Notes: generated from the letters alone by a model not told the origin. DNA of 54,897 nucleotides from JAGQRJ01 sp041402045 (GCA_041402045.1 JAWKSZ010000057.1:1-54897); one strand, 5' to 3'; counted from the first letter of the stretch, positions 1 through 9,046 are shown. Numbers and translations: made by a program.

Positions 1-158
1 GGCGCGCGTCAAGAGGGCCGCTTTGGCTCCGCGGTGCTGGGGCGCGACCGCGCCAAAGGCTTCTGCCCGCCTTGGCTCTGCAGCGCCAGGGCGCGGGCGC
101 GGGTCAGCGGCCGGGAAACGCTGGGAGCCCCTTCCGGCCCCGTGCTAGCGTGACCCCC

Positions 159-1193
159 ATGCGCCTCAGCCCCTCCGAACACCGCGCCCTTCGCCGCCTG
201 TATCTGCGGGCGCTGGGGCTGGCCGTGGTCCTCGGGCTCACAGGGGTCGTCGGGCTGCGCCTGAGCGTGGGGAGCGACCCCGCGCCGGGCGCGCCTCGCG
301 CGGCCGCGCCCCTCGCCCCCGACGTCGCGGCGCGCTTCGCCTACCCGGAGCACGGCACCCCGGCCCCCGAGCTCGCACGCTTCAACGAGGCGGAGGGCCT
401 CTCCTACACCCGGGCCTGGGTCCAGCTCACGGTCACGACCCCGGGGGACGACGCGCCGCACCGGGTGCAGGTGATCCACTATCGCCCGCGCGGGCTCCGC
501 GGGCCCGCGCCGGCGGTGGTGGTGAGCCCGATCCTCGGCGGGAGCGGAGAGCTGGCCCACTCCGCCGCGGTGGCCTTCACCCTGCGCGGCATGCACGCCG
601 CGGTGGTGCTCAAGGCCGAGAGCTACTTCGACGCCGCGGCGCCCCTCGAGCGCCTGGAGTGCGTGCTGCGCACGGCGGTGATCGACCGGCGGCGGGCGGT
701 GGACTGGCTCCAGGCGCGCGACGACGTCGACCCCGCGGCGATCGGCGCCTTCGGGGCGAGCATGGGCGGCGTGATCACCACGCTCCTCGCCGCGGTCGAG
801 CCCCGGGTGCAACGGGCGGCGATCGCGCTGGCGGGGGGCGACCTCCCGCACCTGGTGGCGAGCTCCGAGGAGCCGCGGGTGGCGCGCTTCGCCGAGGAGC
901 TCGGCTACCCGCCCGGCGTCGACCGCGCGCCGCTGGTCGCGGCGCTCCAGGCGGCCCTCGAGTCCGACCCCCTCGACCTGGCCGCGAGCGTCGACCCGGC
1001 GCGGGTGCTGTTCGTGGAGACGACCCGCGACCGCGACATGCCCAGCGCCCAGCAGGCGGCGCTCTACGAGGCCCTGGGCCGCCCGGCGCGGCTGCGCCTG
1101 CCCTGCGGACACACCGGCGCGGTGGCCTACTGGCCGTACCTCACGGCCCGGGTCAGCGGCTACCTGGCCGAGGGGCTCAGCGAATCCCGCTGA
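159..1193 (+). CDS. Membrane-anchored or secreted alpha/beta hydrolase (dienelactone hydrolase-like)
   Basis: A 344-residue protein. The start at 159 is chosen because it puts a basic stretch and a hydrophobic segment (about residues 15-40, signal anchor or signal peptide) at the N-terminus. The alpha/beta-hydrolase triad can be placed: nucleophile Ser201 in GASMGG, an acid at Asp291 or Asp293 in TTRDRD, and His318 in CGHTG. The family hydrolyses esters, lactones or amides; the substrate cannot be told. The last 17 bases overlap the 3' end of the convergent kinase gene. No operon partner is visible upstream, where bases 1-158 show nothing recognisable. The fold assignment is solid; the function is generic. 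Confidence 0.8.
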   Translation: MRLSPSEHRALRRLYLRALGLAVVLGLTGVVGLRLSVGSDPAPGAPRAAAPLAPDVAARFAYPEHGTPAPELARFNEAEGLSYTRAWVQLTVTTPGDDAPHRVQVIHYRPRGLRGPAPAVVVSPILGGSGELAHSAAVAFTLRGMHAAVVLKAESYFDAAAPLERLECVLRTAVIDRRRAVDWLQARDDVDPAAIGAFGASMGGVITTLLAAVEPRVQRAAIALAGGDLPHLVASSEEPRVARFAEELGYPPGVDRAPLVAALQAALESDPLDLAASVDPARVLFVETTRDRDMPSAQQAALYEALGRPARLRLPCGHTGAVAYWPYLTARVSGYLAEGLSESR

Positions 1194-4100
1194 TCTCCGG
1201 CAGGCGCTTCGGGTCCCAGAGCGTGGTCTTCTTGAGCCGCGCCAGGCGAGGCTCGTCCTTGGCCAGTTGCGGCCAGGCGAAGCCCGCGTTGGTCGCCTCC
1301 TGCAGCCACTCGATCGCCAGCACGTCGTCGCGGGTCTCGGGCTTCTGCGCGTCGGCGACCACCAGCGCGGCGAGGTAATACGCCTCGCCCGCGTTCTCGG
1401 CGACCTTGCCCACGAACAGCAGGTGCTGCAGCGCCTGGGCTTCCTGGCGCACGCCGTAGGCCAACGACCCGAGCAGGGTGTGGGCCAGGAGGTGATTCGG
1501 GCGGAACTCGATCACCCGCGCCAGCTCGTCCGCGTGCTTCTTGGTCTCCGCGGCCTCCGGGCGGTTCTCGGTGCCCATGGAGCGCGCGACCACCGGGGCC
1601 ACCTCGAGCAGGGTCGCGAGGTCCGGGGGGAAGGGCAGCACGGCCTTGTTCAGCTCGAGCAGGCGCTCCTGGGCCGAGGCCACGTCCTTGTCGGTCTGGC
1701 TGGCCAGGCGCAGGATCCCGAGGACCTCGCTCACGTAGCGGTCGTCGATGTACGCCGCGCGGAGCTCGGCCGCGAGCGCGCCCCAGGGGTCGCCCAGGCG
1801 GGCGAAGGTCTGGGCCAGGGTGTCCCAGGCGTCGGCCCGGTAGGGCGTGGCCTGGGCGGCCTTGACCGCGGAGACGAAGGTCGTGTCGCGCTTGACCTCG
1901 CCCCCGTCCAGGTCGCTCTGGACCGCGGCCAGGAGCGCGTCGGCCTTGGTGCTGAGCTGGTCCATGACCGCCTCGCGCTCCTGCTCGGCGATCCGCAGCT
2001 CGCGCAGGCGCTCGTTGATCAGCTCCGTGTTCTCCTTGGGCGTCTTGGGGGTGGAGAGCACGAGCTTGAGCAGCTGCCGCTCCTGGCGGTAGAGCTCCAT
2101 GTTCCAGGGGTCGGCCTTGCGCAGCGCGGCGAACTGCTCCTCGGCGGCCTCGACCACGTCGCGTTGGTCCCCGGCGGTCGGGGCCTCCTTGCGGTCGTGC
2201 AGCTCGAGGGCGCGGCCGAACAGCGTCCACACCTTGGTCTCGGGGTCGTCGGGGCACACCTGGTTCGCGGCCTGGATCGCCTCCGCCGCGGCGCGGGCGT
2301 CGAAGGACGCGGCGTCGACCATGCAGCGGTAGCGCGCGGCGGCCAGCACCCCCGCCGGGAACAGCGGGTTGGCGTAGTTGACGCGCTTGAGCAGGTCGCG
2401 CTCGAGCTGGGCGTCGTCGCGGTCGTGGGCGATCAAGGCCAGACCGGTCAAGGCCTGCACGTGCATGGGGTCGAGCCACACCGCGCGGTTGAACGCGGCG
2501 ATCGCCTTCTTCTGGTGGGTCTGGCGCTGCTTGCCGCTGGCGCGCCGCGCGAGCTTGAGCTGGTTCAGGCCCACGGCGTAGGCCCAGCCTTCGGGGCGGC
2601 GCACGTCGCGCTCGGAGCGCACCGCGCGGCTGTAGGTGCGGGCCGCGGTCTCCAGCGCCTGCTCCTCCTCGTCGGCCCGGGAGAGGTAGGCCTTGCCCAG
2701 GGCGGAGAGGGTCCAAGGGTCGTCGGAGTCGAGCTTCAGCGCCTCCTTGAGCCGGTTGACCACGTTGTCCTTGCCCACGGCCGCGCCGCCCTGGGCGCCG
2801 AGCTTGGTCACGCCCAGCCCGCGCTTGGCCGCGTGGTTGTCCGCGCGGTGGCGGTCGACGTGCTCGAAGTGGGTGGCCGCGAGGTCGGGGTAGTTGTTCT
2901 CGAAGTAGGGGTCGATCAGCACGCGCCCGAGGTGCAGGCGCCCGGCGGCGGAGTAGGGGTCGCTCTTGTTGGCCTCGGTCGCCTGCTCGCGGGCCTCCTT
3001 CAGGTCGCCCTTGGCGCCGTAGAGCCGGGCGGTGACCCGCAGCGCCCGCGCGTGCTCGCGCCAGTCGCCGGGGGTCGCGCGCAGGATCACGTCGCCCGCG
3101 TCGTTCTTGGCCTGGTCCAGGTCCAGCATGGCCTCCGCCGCCTCGGCGCGGACCACGACCGGGAGCACGTTGCTGGGGTCGACGTTCACCGCCTGGTCGG
3201 CGACCTCGTAGGACTCGACCGCGCGGTTCGCGGCGAACAGGGCCTCGGCCTGGGTGGTCAGCACCCGGGCCACGGCGCCGGGGCCGTCCTGCTCGGCCAG
3301 CTTGCGCGCCTCGGCGAAGGTGTCGCGCGCGTCGACGAGCAGCCCCCGCGCGCTCTCCAGCCGCCCGCGGGTGGCGAGGGTGCGCCAGGTCTTGCCCGCG
3401 AGCTCCTCGGCGCGGGTGATCTCGGCGTCGACGGTGCCGAGGTTCCCGGTCTCGAGCTGGACCTCGGCCCGGCGCAGCACGAACCCGGCGCGGCGGCGGT
3501 TGGCCGCCTCGTCCTCGCCCTGGACGCAGTCGGCGGCCTTGGTCAGGGCGAAGGTCGCGTCGTTGTAGTTCTCGAGCAGGAACAGGGTCCGCGCCTTGCC
3601 GTCGAAGGCCTGGACCGAGTTGCTGTCGAGGAACAGCGCCTCGTCGTACGCCTTGCGCGCGTCCTCCAGCCGCCCGATGTGCCGGTAGAAGTCGGCCCGG
3701 GTCAGGCGCAGCTCGAGGGCGTCCTCCGCCGGGACGTTCTGGCGCTCGACCTCCTGCAGGAAGGTCTCGGCCTTGTCGACCTCCGAGGCGTTGCCGTACA
3801 TATGGGCCTGCGCCAGGAGCATCAGCGCCTGAGCGTTCAGGTGCTTGCGCTGGGGGTCGAGCTCCTCGAGCAGCGCGGTCACCGGCTGCTCGTTGGGCTC
3901 GGGGAACTCCAGGCCCTCGCCCAATTGATCCAGGGTCTCGAGCCGGGTGCGCGCCGCCTCGGCCTTGTCGATGGCGTCGGGGCGCTTGCCGGCGGCCAGG
4001 GCCTCGCGGGCCCCGTCCAGCAGGCCCTGAGCCTCGCGCAGCGCCCCCTCGCCGGTCTCCCGACGCCCGTCGAGCTCGCCCTGGATCCGCTCGGCGCGCT

Positions 4101-5802
4101 GCTGCTCGAGGCTCAGCTTGTGGCTGACCAGGATCACGCCCACGACGAGGGTCAGGAGCACGGTGCTGATCCCGATCATGAGCCCGATCGAGGCGCGCTT
4201 GCGCTTCTGTCGGACCCAGCGCGAGAGCGCGCCCTCGGCCTTGGCCGTGATCGTGCCGCCCTCGAGCAGCGCGCGCACGTCGACCGCGAACTCGGCGGCG
4301 GAGGCGTAGCGCTGGGCCGGGTCCTTGGCGATCGCCTTGAGGCACACCGTCTCCAGCGCCTTGGTGAGCTGCGGCTTGAACTTGGTCGGGGGCACGGGGT
4401 CGTCGTGCAGCACGCGCTGGAACAGCTCGATCGGGGTCTGGCCCACGAAGGGCAGACGCCCCGTGGCCAGCTCGTACATGATCACGCCCAGGCTGTAGAT
4501 GTCGCTGCGGCGATCCGGCGCGCGCGGGCCCTCGATCAGCTCCGGCGGGAAGTAGTACGGGGTGCCGGTCACCCGGGTCTCGTCGGCGAGCGCCGCCTGG
4601 TGCACCTTGGCCGCGCGCCCGAGCCCGAAGTCGGTGACCAGCGGGCGCATGTCCTCTTGCACGATCACGTTCGAGGGCTTGAGGTCGCCGTGGACGATGT
4701 CCTGCTCGTGGGCGTAGTGCAGGGCCTGGGCGACCGCCTCCAGGATCTCCATCCCGATCTCGAGGTCGAGGTCGTCCTTGAGCATGCGGTCCAGCGGCTT
4801 GCCGGCGACGAAGTCGGTCACGGCGTAGGGGTAGCCGTTGAACAGGCCGGTGGCCTTGATCGAGACGATCCCGGGGTGGTCCAGGCTTTCGTGGCGCTCG
4901 AGCTCCTTCTGGAAGCGCTCGATCCGCTTCTGGCTGAGGCCCTGCTCGTTGACCATGATCTTGAGCGCGGCCCGCTCGCGGGACTGCTCGTGGTTGACCT
5001 CGTACACGATCCCCACGCCGCCGCGCCCGACCTCACGGGTCACGACCCAGCCGTCGATCGTCTCGCCCACCCCGTCGGCGGCCGAGCCGCTCGCGCCGGG
5101 AAAGCCGAAGGCGCTCCCGCCGGGGCCGAAGGCGCTCCCGCCGGGGGCCCCGAAGCCCGTCCCCGCTGCGCCGAACCCGCCGCTCCCGCCGGGCGCGCCG
5201 AACCCCGTCCCGAACCCGCCGCTGCCGCCGCTGGGCGGGGCGCCGAACCCGCCGCTGGGCGGGGCGCCGAACCCGCCGCTGGGCGCGGCGCCGAACCCGC
5301 CGCTGGGGGGCGCGCCGAACCCGCCGCTGGGCGGGGCGCCGAAGCCCGACCCGCTCGGCGGCGCGCCGAACCCGCTGGGGGGCGCGCCGAACCCGCCGCT
5401 GGGCGGGGCGCCGAAGCCCGACCCGCTCGGCGGCGCACCGAACCCGCCGCTGGGCGGCGCGCCGAAGCCCGACCCGCTCGGCGGCGCGCCGAACCCGCCG
5501 CTGGGCGCGGCGCCGAACCCGCTGCCCCCAGGCGCCGAGCCGAAGCCGGTCCCAGGGTTCGAGCCGTTGGGGAACCCGTCGTGCAGGGTGACCGCGTCGG
5601 GGTTGACCGACGACGGCTTGCCCCGCAGGTCGTTGAGCTGCGCGGGAGTCAGACCTCCGGTCAGGAGCAGCGCCTGCCCCAGGTCGGTGGCCTGGCCCTG
5701 GGTCAAGAGCGAGACGCCTTGATCGAGGGCCTGGCGGCTGAGGTAGCCGCGGGTGAGGGCGGAGCGCCCGAGCTCGATATCGCTGGATGTAAGTGTAGAC
5801 AT
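1177..5802 (-). CDS. Transmembrane Ser/Thr protein kinase with C-terminal TPR repeats
   Basis: A 1541-residue Hanks-type kinase. Order: residues 1-60, a small helical domain with LxxGxLTxxQL-like motifs; 80-235, low complexity made of FGAPPSGG-type repeats; 251-513, kinase domain (GRGGVG loop 259-264, Lys281 in ALK, HGDLKPSN 371-378 with catalytic Asp373, DFG 391-393, PPEL in place of APE); about 538-560, a single transmembrane helix; about 570-1541, many TPR-like helical pairs outside the membrane. The catalytic residues are all present, so it should be active. Kinase-TM-TPR proteins are abundant in Planctomycetota and are thought to sense or scaffold. It lies 77 bp downstream of another TPR gene on the same strand and may be cotranscribed with it. 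Confidence 0.93.
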   Translation of the reverse strand: MSTLTSSDIELGRSALTRGYLSRQALDQGVSLLTQGQATDLGQALLLTGGLTPAQLNDLRGKPSSVNPDAVTLHDGFPNGSNPGTGFGSAPGGSGFGAAPSGGFGAPPSGSGFGAPPSGGFGAPPSGSGFGAPPSGGFGAPPSGFGAPPSGSGFGAPPSGGFGAPPSGGFGAAPSGGFGAPPSGGFGAPPSGGSGGFGTGFGAPGGSGGFGAAGTGFGAPGGSAFGPGGSAFGFPGASGSAADGVGETIDGWVVTREVGRGGVGIVYEVNHEQSRERAALKIMVNEQGLSQKRIERFQKELERHESLDHPGIVSIKATGLFNGYPYAVTDFVAGKPLDRMLKDDLDLEIGMEILEAVAQALHYAHEQDIVHGDLKPSNVIVQEDMRPLVTDFGLGRAAKVHQAALADETRVTGTPYYFPPELIEGPRAPDRRSDIYSLGVIMYELATGRLPFVGQTPIELFQRVLHDDPVPPTKFKPQLTKALETVCLKAIAKDPAQRYASAAEFAVDVRALLEGGTITAKAEGALSRWVRQKRKRASIGLMIGISTVLLTLVVGVILVSHKLSLEQQRAERIQGELDGRRETGEGALREAQGLLDGAREALAAGKRPDAIDKAEAARTRLETLDQLGEGLEFPEPNEQPVTALLEELDPQRKHLNAQALMLLAQAHMYGNASEVDKAETFLQEVERQNVPAEDALELRLTRADFYRHIGRLEDARKAYDEALFLDSNSVQAFDGKARTLFLLENYNDATFALTKAADCVQGEDEAANRRRAGFVLRRAEVQLETGNLGTVDAEITRAEELAGKTWRTLATRGRLESARGLLVDARDTFAEARKLAEQDGPGAVARVLTTQAEALFAANRAVESYEVADQAVNVDPSNVLPVVVRAEAAEAMLDLDQAKNDAGDVILRATPGDWREHARALRVTARLYGAKGDLKEAREQATEANKSDPYSAAGRLHLGRVLIDPYFENNYPDLAATHFEHVDRHRADNHAAKRGLGVTKLGAQGGAAVGKDNVVNRLKEALKLDSDDPWTLSALGKAYLSRADEEEQALETAARTYSRAVRSERDVRRPEGWAYAVGLNQLKLARRASGKQRQTHQKKAIAAFNRAVWLDPMHVQALTGLALIAHDRDDAQLERDLLKRVNYANPLFPAGVLAAARYRCMVDAASFDARAAAEAIQAANQVCPDDPETKVWTLFGRALELHDRKEAPTAGDQRDVVEAAEEQFAALRKADPWNMELYRQERQLLKLVLSTPKTPKENTELINERLRELRIAEQEREAVMDQLSTKADALLAAVQSDLDGGEVKRDTTFVSAVKAAQATPYRADAWDTLAQTFARLGDPWGALAAELRAAYIDDRYVSEVLGILRLASQTDKDVASAQERLLELNKAVLPFPPDLATLLEVAPVVARSMGTENRPEAAETKKHADELARVIEFRPNHLLAHTLLGSLAYGVRQEAQALQHLLFVGKVAENAGEAYYLAALVVADAQKPETRDDVLAIEWLQEATNAGFAWPQLAKDEPRLARLKKTTLWDPKRLPEISGIR

Positions 5803-5879
5803 GGCACTTGCAGCCTAGCGTGGGGGGACGCGTCGATCCAGGTCACTCGACCCCGAACCGAAACCTGACGGAGCGCGGC

Positions 5880-6746
5880 TCAGCCCTCCTCCAGGACCTC
5901 GCCCTCGTCGCTGTCCTCGTCCCAGTTGCAGCGCTCCTTGAGGGTCGCGCGGATCAGCTCCACGTAGGGCGAATACGGGGTCAGCTTGAGGAAGTGGTAG
6001 AGGTCCTCGTTGGCCGACTCGCGCTCGTCGAGCTTGGCCCGGGCGATCCCGCGGAACAGCCAGGCCATGGCCAGCTTGGGCTCGAGCTCGACGGCGGCGG
6101 TGCAGTCGGCGACCGTCCCCGCCAGGTCCCCCAGGTGGAAGCGCGCGCTCCCGCGGTTGGCCAGGGCCGGGAGATACTCGGCCTCGAGCTCCAGGGCCCG
6201 CGAGTAGTCGGCCACCGCGCGCTCCAGGCGACCCAGCCGGGCGTAGGCGATCCCGCGCTTGGTCCAGGGCTGGGGGTGGTCGGGGTTGCGGTCGATCGCC
6301 TGCTTGTAGGCGGCCAGCGCGCCGTCGACGTCGCCCCGGCGCAGCTTGACGCTGGGTCCGGTGGCCTCGCCCTCGGGCTCGGGGCCGCGGGCGAGCTGCG
6401 CGCGGATCTCCGCGGCGCCGGGGTCGCGGCTCAGGCGCTTGCGCTGCTCGGGGGTGACCTGGGCCGCGTCCAGCGTGTCGAGGGCCGCGAGCAGGTCCCG
6501 CTCCCAGGTCCCCTTGAACAGCTCCTCTTCCTTGGGCCGCAGGTCGAGCTCGAGGTCGCCGGCCTGCTGGGTGACCTCGTCGGCGGTGTAGCGCTTGGTC
6601 TCGGGCCAGCTCGCGTCGAGGATCGAGGCGATCTTCTTGCTGAACGCCGGGACCTCTTCGTCGGGCTCGAACCAGCCGACGCCGTGGCGGGGATCGTGGG
6701 GGTCGCTGGGGCGCGGCACCGCGGGGCTCAGCCTCCTCCCGGGCAT
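5880..6746 (-). CDS. TPR-repeat protein
   Basis: A 288-residue protein without signal peptide or membrane segment. About three to four TPR units fill residues 130-260 (for example GDVDGALAAYKQAIDRNPDH and RAVADYSRALELEAEYLPAL), and the C-terminus is acidic (EDSDEGEVLEEG). The ATG at 6746 was chosen because it is the first plausible start before the TPR core; the open frame continues upstream only as arginine-rich antisense of the repeat array. TPRs mediate protein contacts. The gene precedes the large kinase-TPR gene, so the two may act together; this is inference from position only. Confidence 0.8.
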   Translation of the reverse strand: MPGRRLSPAVPRPSDPHDPRHGVGWFEPDEEVPAFSKKIASILDASWPETKRYTADEVTQQAGDLELDLRPKEEELFKGTWERDLLAALDTLDAAQVTPEQRKRLSRDPGAAEIRAQLARGPEPEGEATGPSVKLRRGDVDGALAAYKQAIDRNPDHPQPWTKRGIAYARLGRLERAVADYSRALELEAEYLPALANRGSARFHLGDLAGTVADCTAAVELEPKLAMAWLFRGIARAKLDERESANEDLYHFLKLTPYSPYVELIRATLKERCNWDEDSDEGEVLEEG

Positions 6747-6822
6747 TGTAGCGCCGTCGACGGACTGCGCCCGACCCGGTGCGGCTTCGAGCCGTGACCT
6801 GGGCCGGTCGAGCGGGTATCGT

Positions 6823-6842
6823 GCCTCCACTACGGAGGCTCC
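6823..6842 (+). promoter_or_regulatory. Possible hairpin sequestering the terB-like ribosome binding site
   Basis: GCCTCC at 6823-6828 is the exact complement of GGAGGC at 6834-6839, with a 5-nt loop. GGAGG at 6834-6838 is the Shine-Dalgarno of the next gene (4 nt before its ATG). The 6-bp stem would hide it in the mRNA. A chance inverted repeat is possible in such GC-rich DNA. Confidence 0.3.
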
Positions 6843-7202
6843 ATGAAGGCCAAGCGTTTCCGGCTGCTCGCGGCGGCCGCCCTCAGCGACGGCACCCTCG
6901 ACCCCAGCGAGCTCACCGCCCTGCGCAAGGCGGCCGGCGACTTCGGCGTCGCGGACGACGAGGTCGACGGAATCCTGGAGGAGATCCGCCAGAACCCCGC
7001 CGCGGTCAAGGTCAGCGTGCCCGCCGACGCCACCAAGCGCGCGGAGCTGTTCCGCAGCCTGATCGACGTGGTCGCCGCCGACGGCAAGATCGACGCCAAG
7101 GAGCAGGCCCTGCTCGTGCGGATCGGCCCGTTCTTCGACCTGAACCCGCTCGAGGTCGAGGACATCCTCCGCTCGTCCACGGCGAAGCCGCCGCGGCTTT
7201 GA
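6843..7202 (+). CDS. TerB-like (tellurite-resistance TerB fold) protein
   Basis: A 119-residue, all-helical protein with two repeats of the TerB signature DGxLDPxE / DGKIDAKE (about residues 16-24 and 79-87), each followed by a helix with LL or IG. TerB-fold proteins are small acidic helical proteins that may bind metal and associate with membrane stress complexes; many genomes carry stand-alone copies of unknown role. No ter operon surrounds it. It is transcribed divergently from the TPR/kinase pair and ends just before a strong hairpin. Its start is well supported by GGAGG at 4-nt spacing. Confidence 0.8.
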   Translation: MKAKRFRLLAAAALSDGTLDPSELTALRKAAGDFGVADDEVDGILEEIRQNPAAVKVSVPADATKRAELFRSLIDVVAADGKIDAKEQALLVRIGPFFDLNPLEVEDILRSSTAKPPRL

Positions 7203-7205
7203 TTC

Positions 7206-7270
7206 AGGGGGTCTGTCCCAGACCCCCTCGCCCTCGGGGCAAAGCCCCTCGGGCTCACCCCCAGGGTTCT
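7206..7270 (+). terminator. Hairpin repeat at the 3' end of the terB-like gene (repeat family T, copy 1)
   Basis: AGGGGGTCTG (7206-7215), loop TCC, CAGACCCCCT (7219-7228) form a perfect 10-bp stem 4 bases after the stop codon, followed by a second small stem GGGGC-AAA-GCCCC (7236-7248). There is no U-tract, so intrinsic termination is uncertain. The same block occurs inverted at 37938-38041 and in part at 9047-9117. Confidence 0.5.
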
Positions 7271-7300
7271 GCCGCCGGCTCCGCCGGCGGCTGCGCGCTC

Positions 7301-8341
7301 GCGGCTTCGCCGCTCGCTGGCCGGGCCGCACGACGCCCGACCGGGGGCTTCGCCGGCCCTTGGCGGCTTCGCCGCTCGCTGGCCGGGCCGCACGACGCCT
7401 GACCGGGGGCTTCGCCGGCCCTTGGCGGCTTCGCCGCTCGCTGGCCGGGCCGCACGGCGCCCGACCGGGGGCTTCGCCGGCCCCTGGCGGCTTCGCCGCT
7501 CGCTGGCCGGGCCGCACGGCGCCCGACCGGGCGGCTTCGCCGCTCGCTGGCCGCGCCCCACGGCGCCTGACCGGGCGGCTTCGCCGCTCGCTGGCCGCGC
7601 CGCACGACGCCCGACCGGGCGGCTACGCCGCTCGCTGGCCGCGCCGCACGGCGCCGACCGGGCGGCTTCGCCGCTCGCTAGCCGCGCCGCACGACGCCCG
7701 ACCGGGCGGCTTCGCCGCTCGCTGGCCACGCCGCACGGCGCCCGACCGGGCGGCTTCGCCGCTCGCTGGCCGCGCCGCACGGCGCCGACCGGGCGGCTTC
7801 GCCGCTCGCTGGCCGCGCCGCACGGCGCCTGACCGGGCGGCTTCGCCGCTCGCTGGCCGCGCCCCACGACGCCCGACCGGGCGGCTTCGCCGCTCGCTGG
7901 CCGGGCCGCACGGCGCCTGACCGGGCGGCTTCGCCGCTCGCTGGCCGCGCCCGGCGCCCGACCGGGCGGCTTCGCCGCTCGCTGGCCGCGCCGCACGACG
8001 CCCGACCGGGCGGCTACGCCGCTCGCTGGCCGCGCCGCACGGCGCCTGACCAGGCGGCTTCGCCGCTCGCCAGCCGCGCCGCACGACGCCCGACCGGGCG
8101 GCTACGCCGCTCGCTGGCCACGCCGCACGGCGCCGACCGGGCGGCTTCGCCGCTCGCTGGCCGCGCCGCACGACGCCCGACCGGGCGGCTGCGCCGCTCG
8201 CTGGCCGCGCCGCACGGCGCCGACCGGGCGGCTTCGCCGCTCGCTGGCCGCGCCGCACGGCGCCCGACCGGGGGCTTCGCCGCTCGCTGGCCGCGCCGCA
8301 CGGCGCCCGACCGGGCGGCTTCGCCGCTCGCTGGCCGGGCC
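7301..8341. repeat. Tandem array of 23 units, mostly 44 bp
   Basis: Units begin with GCGGCTTCGCCGCTCGCTGG, at 7301, 7363, 7425, 7487, 7531, 7575, 7619, 7662, 7706, 7750, 7793, 7837, 7881, 7925, 7966, 8010, 8054, 8098, 8141, 8185, 8228, about 8271 and 8315. The first three spacings are 62 bp (an extra GGGCTTCGCCGGCCCTTG-like insert) and the rest 41-44 bp. Each unit holds a GCGGC-TTC-GCCGC hairpin. Units differ by single substitutions (ACGACG/ACGGCG, CCCGACC/CCTGACC). There are no spacers, so it is not CRISPR. Arginine/alanine-rich open frames run through it on both strands only because stops are absent; with a 44-bp period a frame repeats every three units. No gene is seen between 7203 and 9174. 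Confidence 0.9.
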
Positions 8342-8423
8342 GGGCCCCTTCGGGGAAGTGCCCAATCGTTCGCCACGGCTGTCTCGGCCTCAGGGTCGCC
8401 TTGCTGGGTGCGCTTTGTATGAG

Positions 8424-8580
8424 GTAGGGGCGGGGCTTGCCCGCCCGGGTATGTGCGTCCCTTGCGCCTTCGTGGTGGCGGAGCTCTGAGCTGGCGTTGA
8501 TCCACGATCCGTGGGTGCCGCGGGTCTGCCCTCACACGACGAAGGGTGGAGGGACCACATACCGGGCGGGGACGAGCCCA
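8424..8580. repeat. Inverted-repeat (MITE-like) element, family C, degenerate copy
   Basis: The left arm starts GTAGGGGCGGGGCTTGCCCG and continues CCCGGGTATGTGCGTCCC. The right arm reads GGAGGGACCACATACCGGGC and then GGGGACGAGCCC. The arms are imperfect complements and the outermost right end is missing. The 100-bp interior shares GGCGGAGCTC and CGAAGGGTGGAGGGA with the better copy at 8715-8860. No coding potential. Confidence 0.6.
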
Positions 8581-8714
8581 CAGGTGTTCGGCACGGTCTT
8601 CGCCACCGAGGCTCGATTCGGCTGTGCCTCTCCAATCCGGCGCGTGTGCTCACAGGGGTAGGGGCGGGGTTTACCCGGCCCCCGCCCGCGGGCGTCGGCC
8701 CGCTTCCGCAAGGG

Positions 8715-8860
8715 GTAGGGGCGGGGCTCGTCCCCGCCCGGGTATGTGCGTCCCTCGAGCCTCCGTGGCGGCGGAGCTCCGAGCAGGCGCCGCGGGTAGG
8801 CCCTCCACTCCGAAGGGTGGAGGGACGCACAGACCGGGCGGGGACGAGCCCCGCCCCTAC
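8715..8860. repeat. Inverted-repeat (MITE-like) element, family C, complete copy
   Basis: A 146-bp element bounded by GTAGGGGCGGGGCTCGTCCC (8715) and its complement ending CCCCGCCCCTAC (8860). The arms stay nearly perfect for about 40 bp, through GTGCGTCCCTC. Remnants lie beside it: GTAGGGGCGGGG at 8658, and CTCGTCCCCGCCCCTAC at about 8944-8960. It has no open frame of its own and resembles a non-autonomous mobile or REP-type repeat. Confidence 0.65.
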
Positions 8861-9046
8861 GTTGTGAGAGCAACGCCTTCGCGGGAGAGCCCGCGCTGTC
8901 CAGGCGCGACGAGCTGGCGCACGCTGCGTGCCGGCCACCTGTGCTCGTCCCCGCCCCTACGCTGTGTGGGAGCCAACGCCTCTGCAGAATCCGCGCCGGC
9001 CAGGCGCGTCGGTCCAGGACTCGTGACCTGCGGTGCACGCTGCGTG

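Noticed and set aside
1267..5868. Very long open frame on the plus strand opposite the kinase gene
   Set aside because: Arg/Leu/Gly/Val-rich composition without domains; it is the antisense of a kinase with intact motifs. High GC removes stop codons from several frames.
7301..8341. CRISPR array
   Set aside because: Units are contiguous without unique spacers and no cas gene is present.
7255..8535. Several Arg/Ala/Pro-rich reading frames inside the tandem array
   Set aside because: Open on both strands and in several frames; the 44-bp period shifts the frame each unit and indels of 1-3 bp would break any conserved protein.
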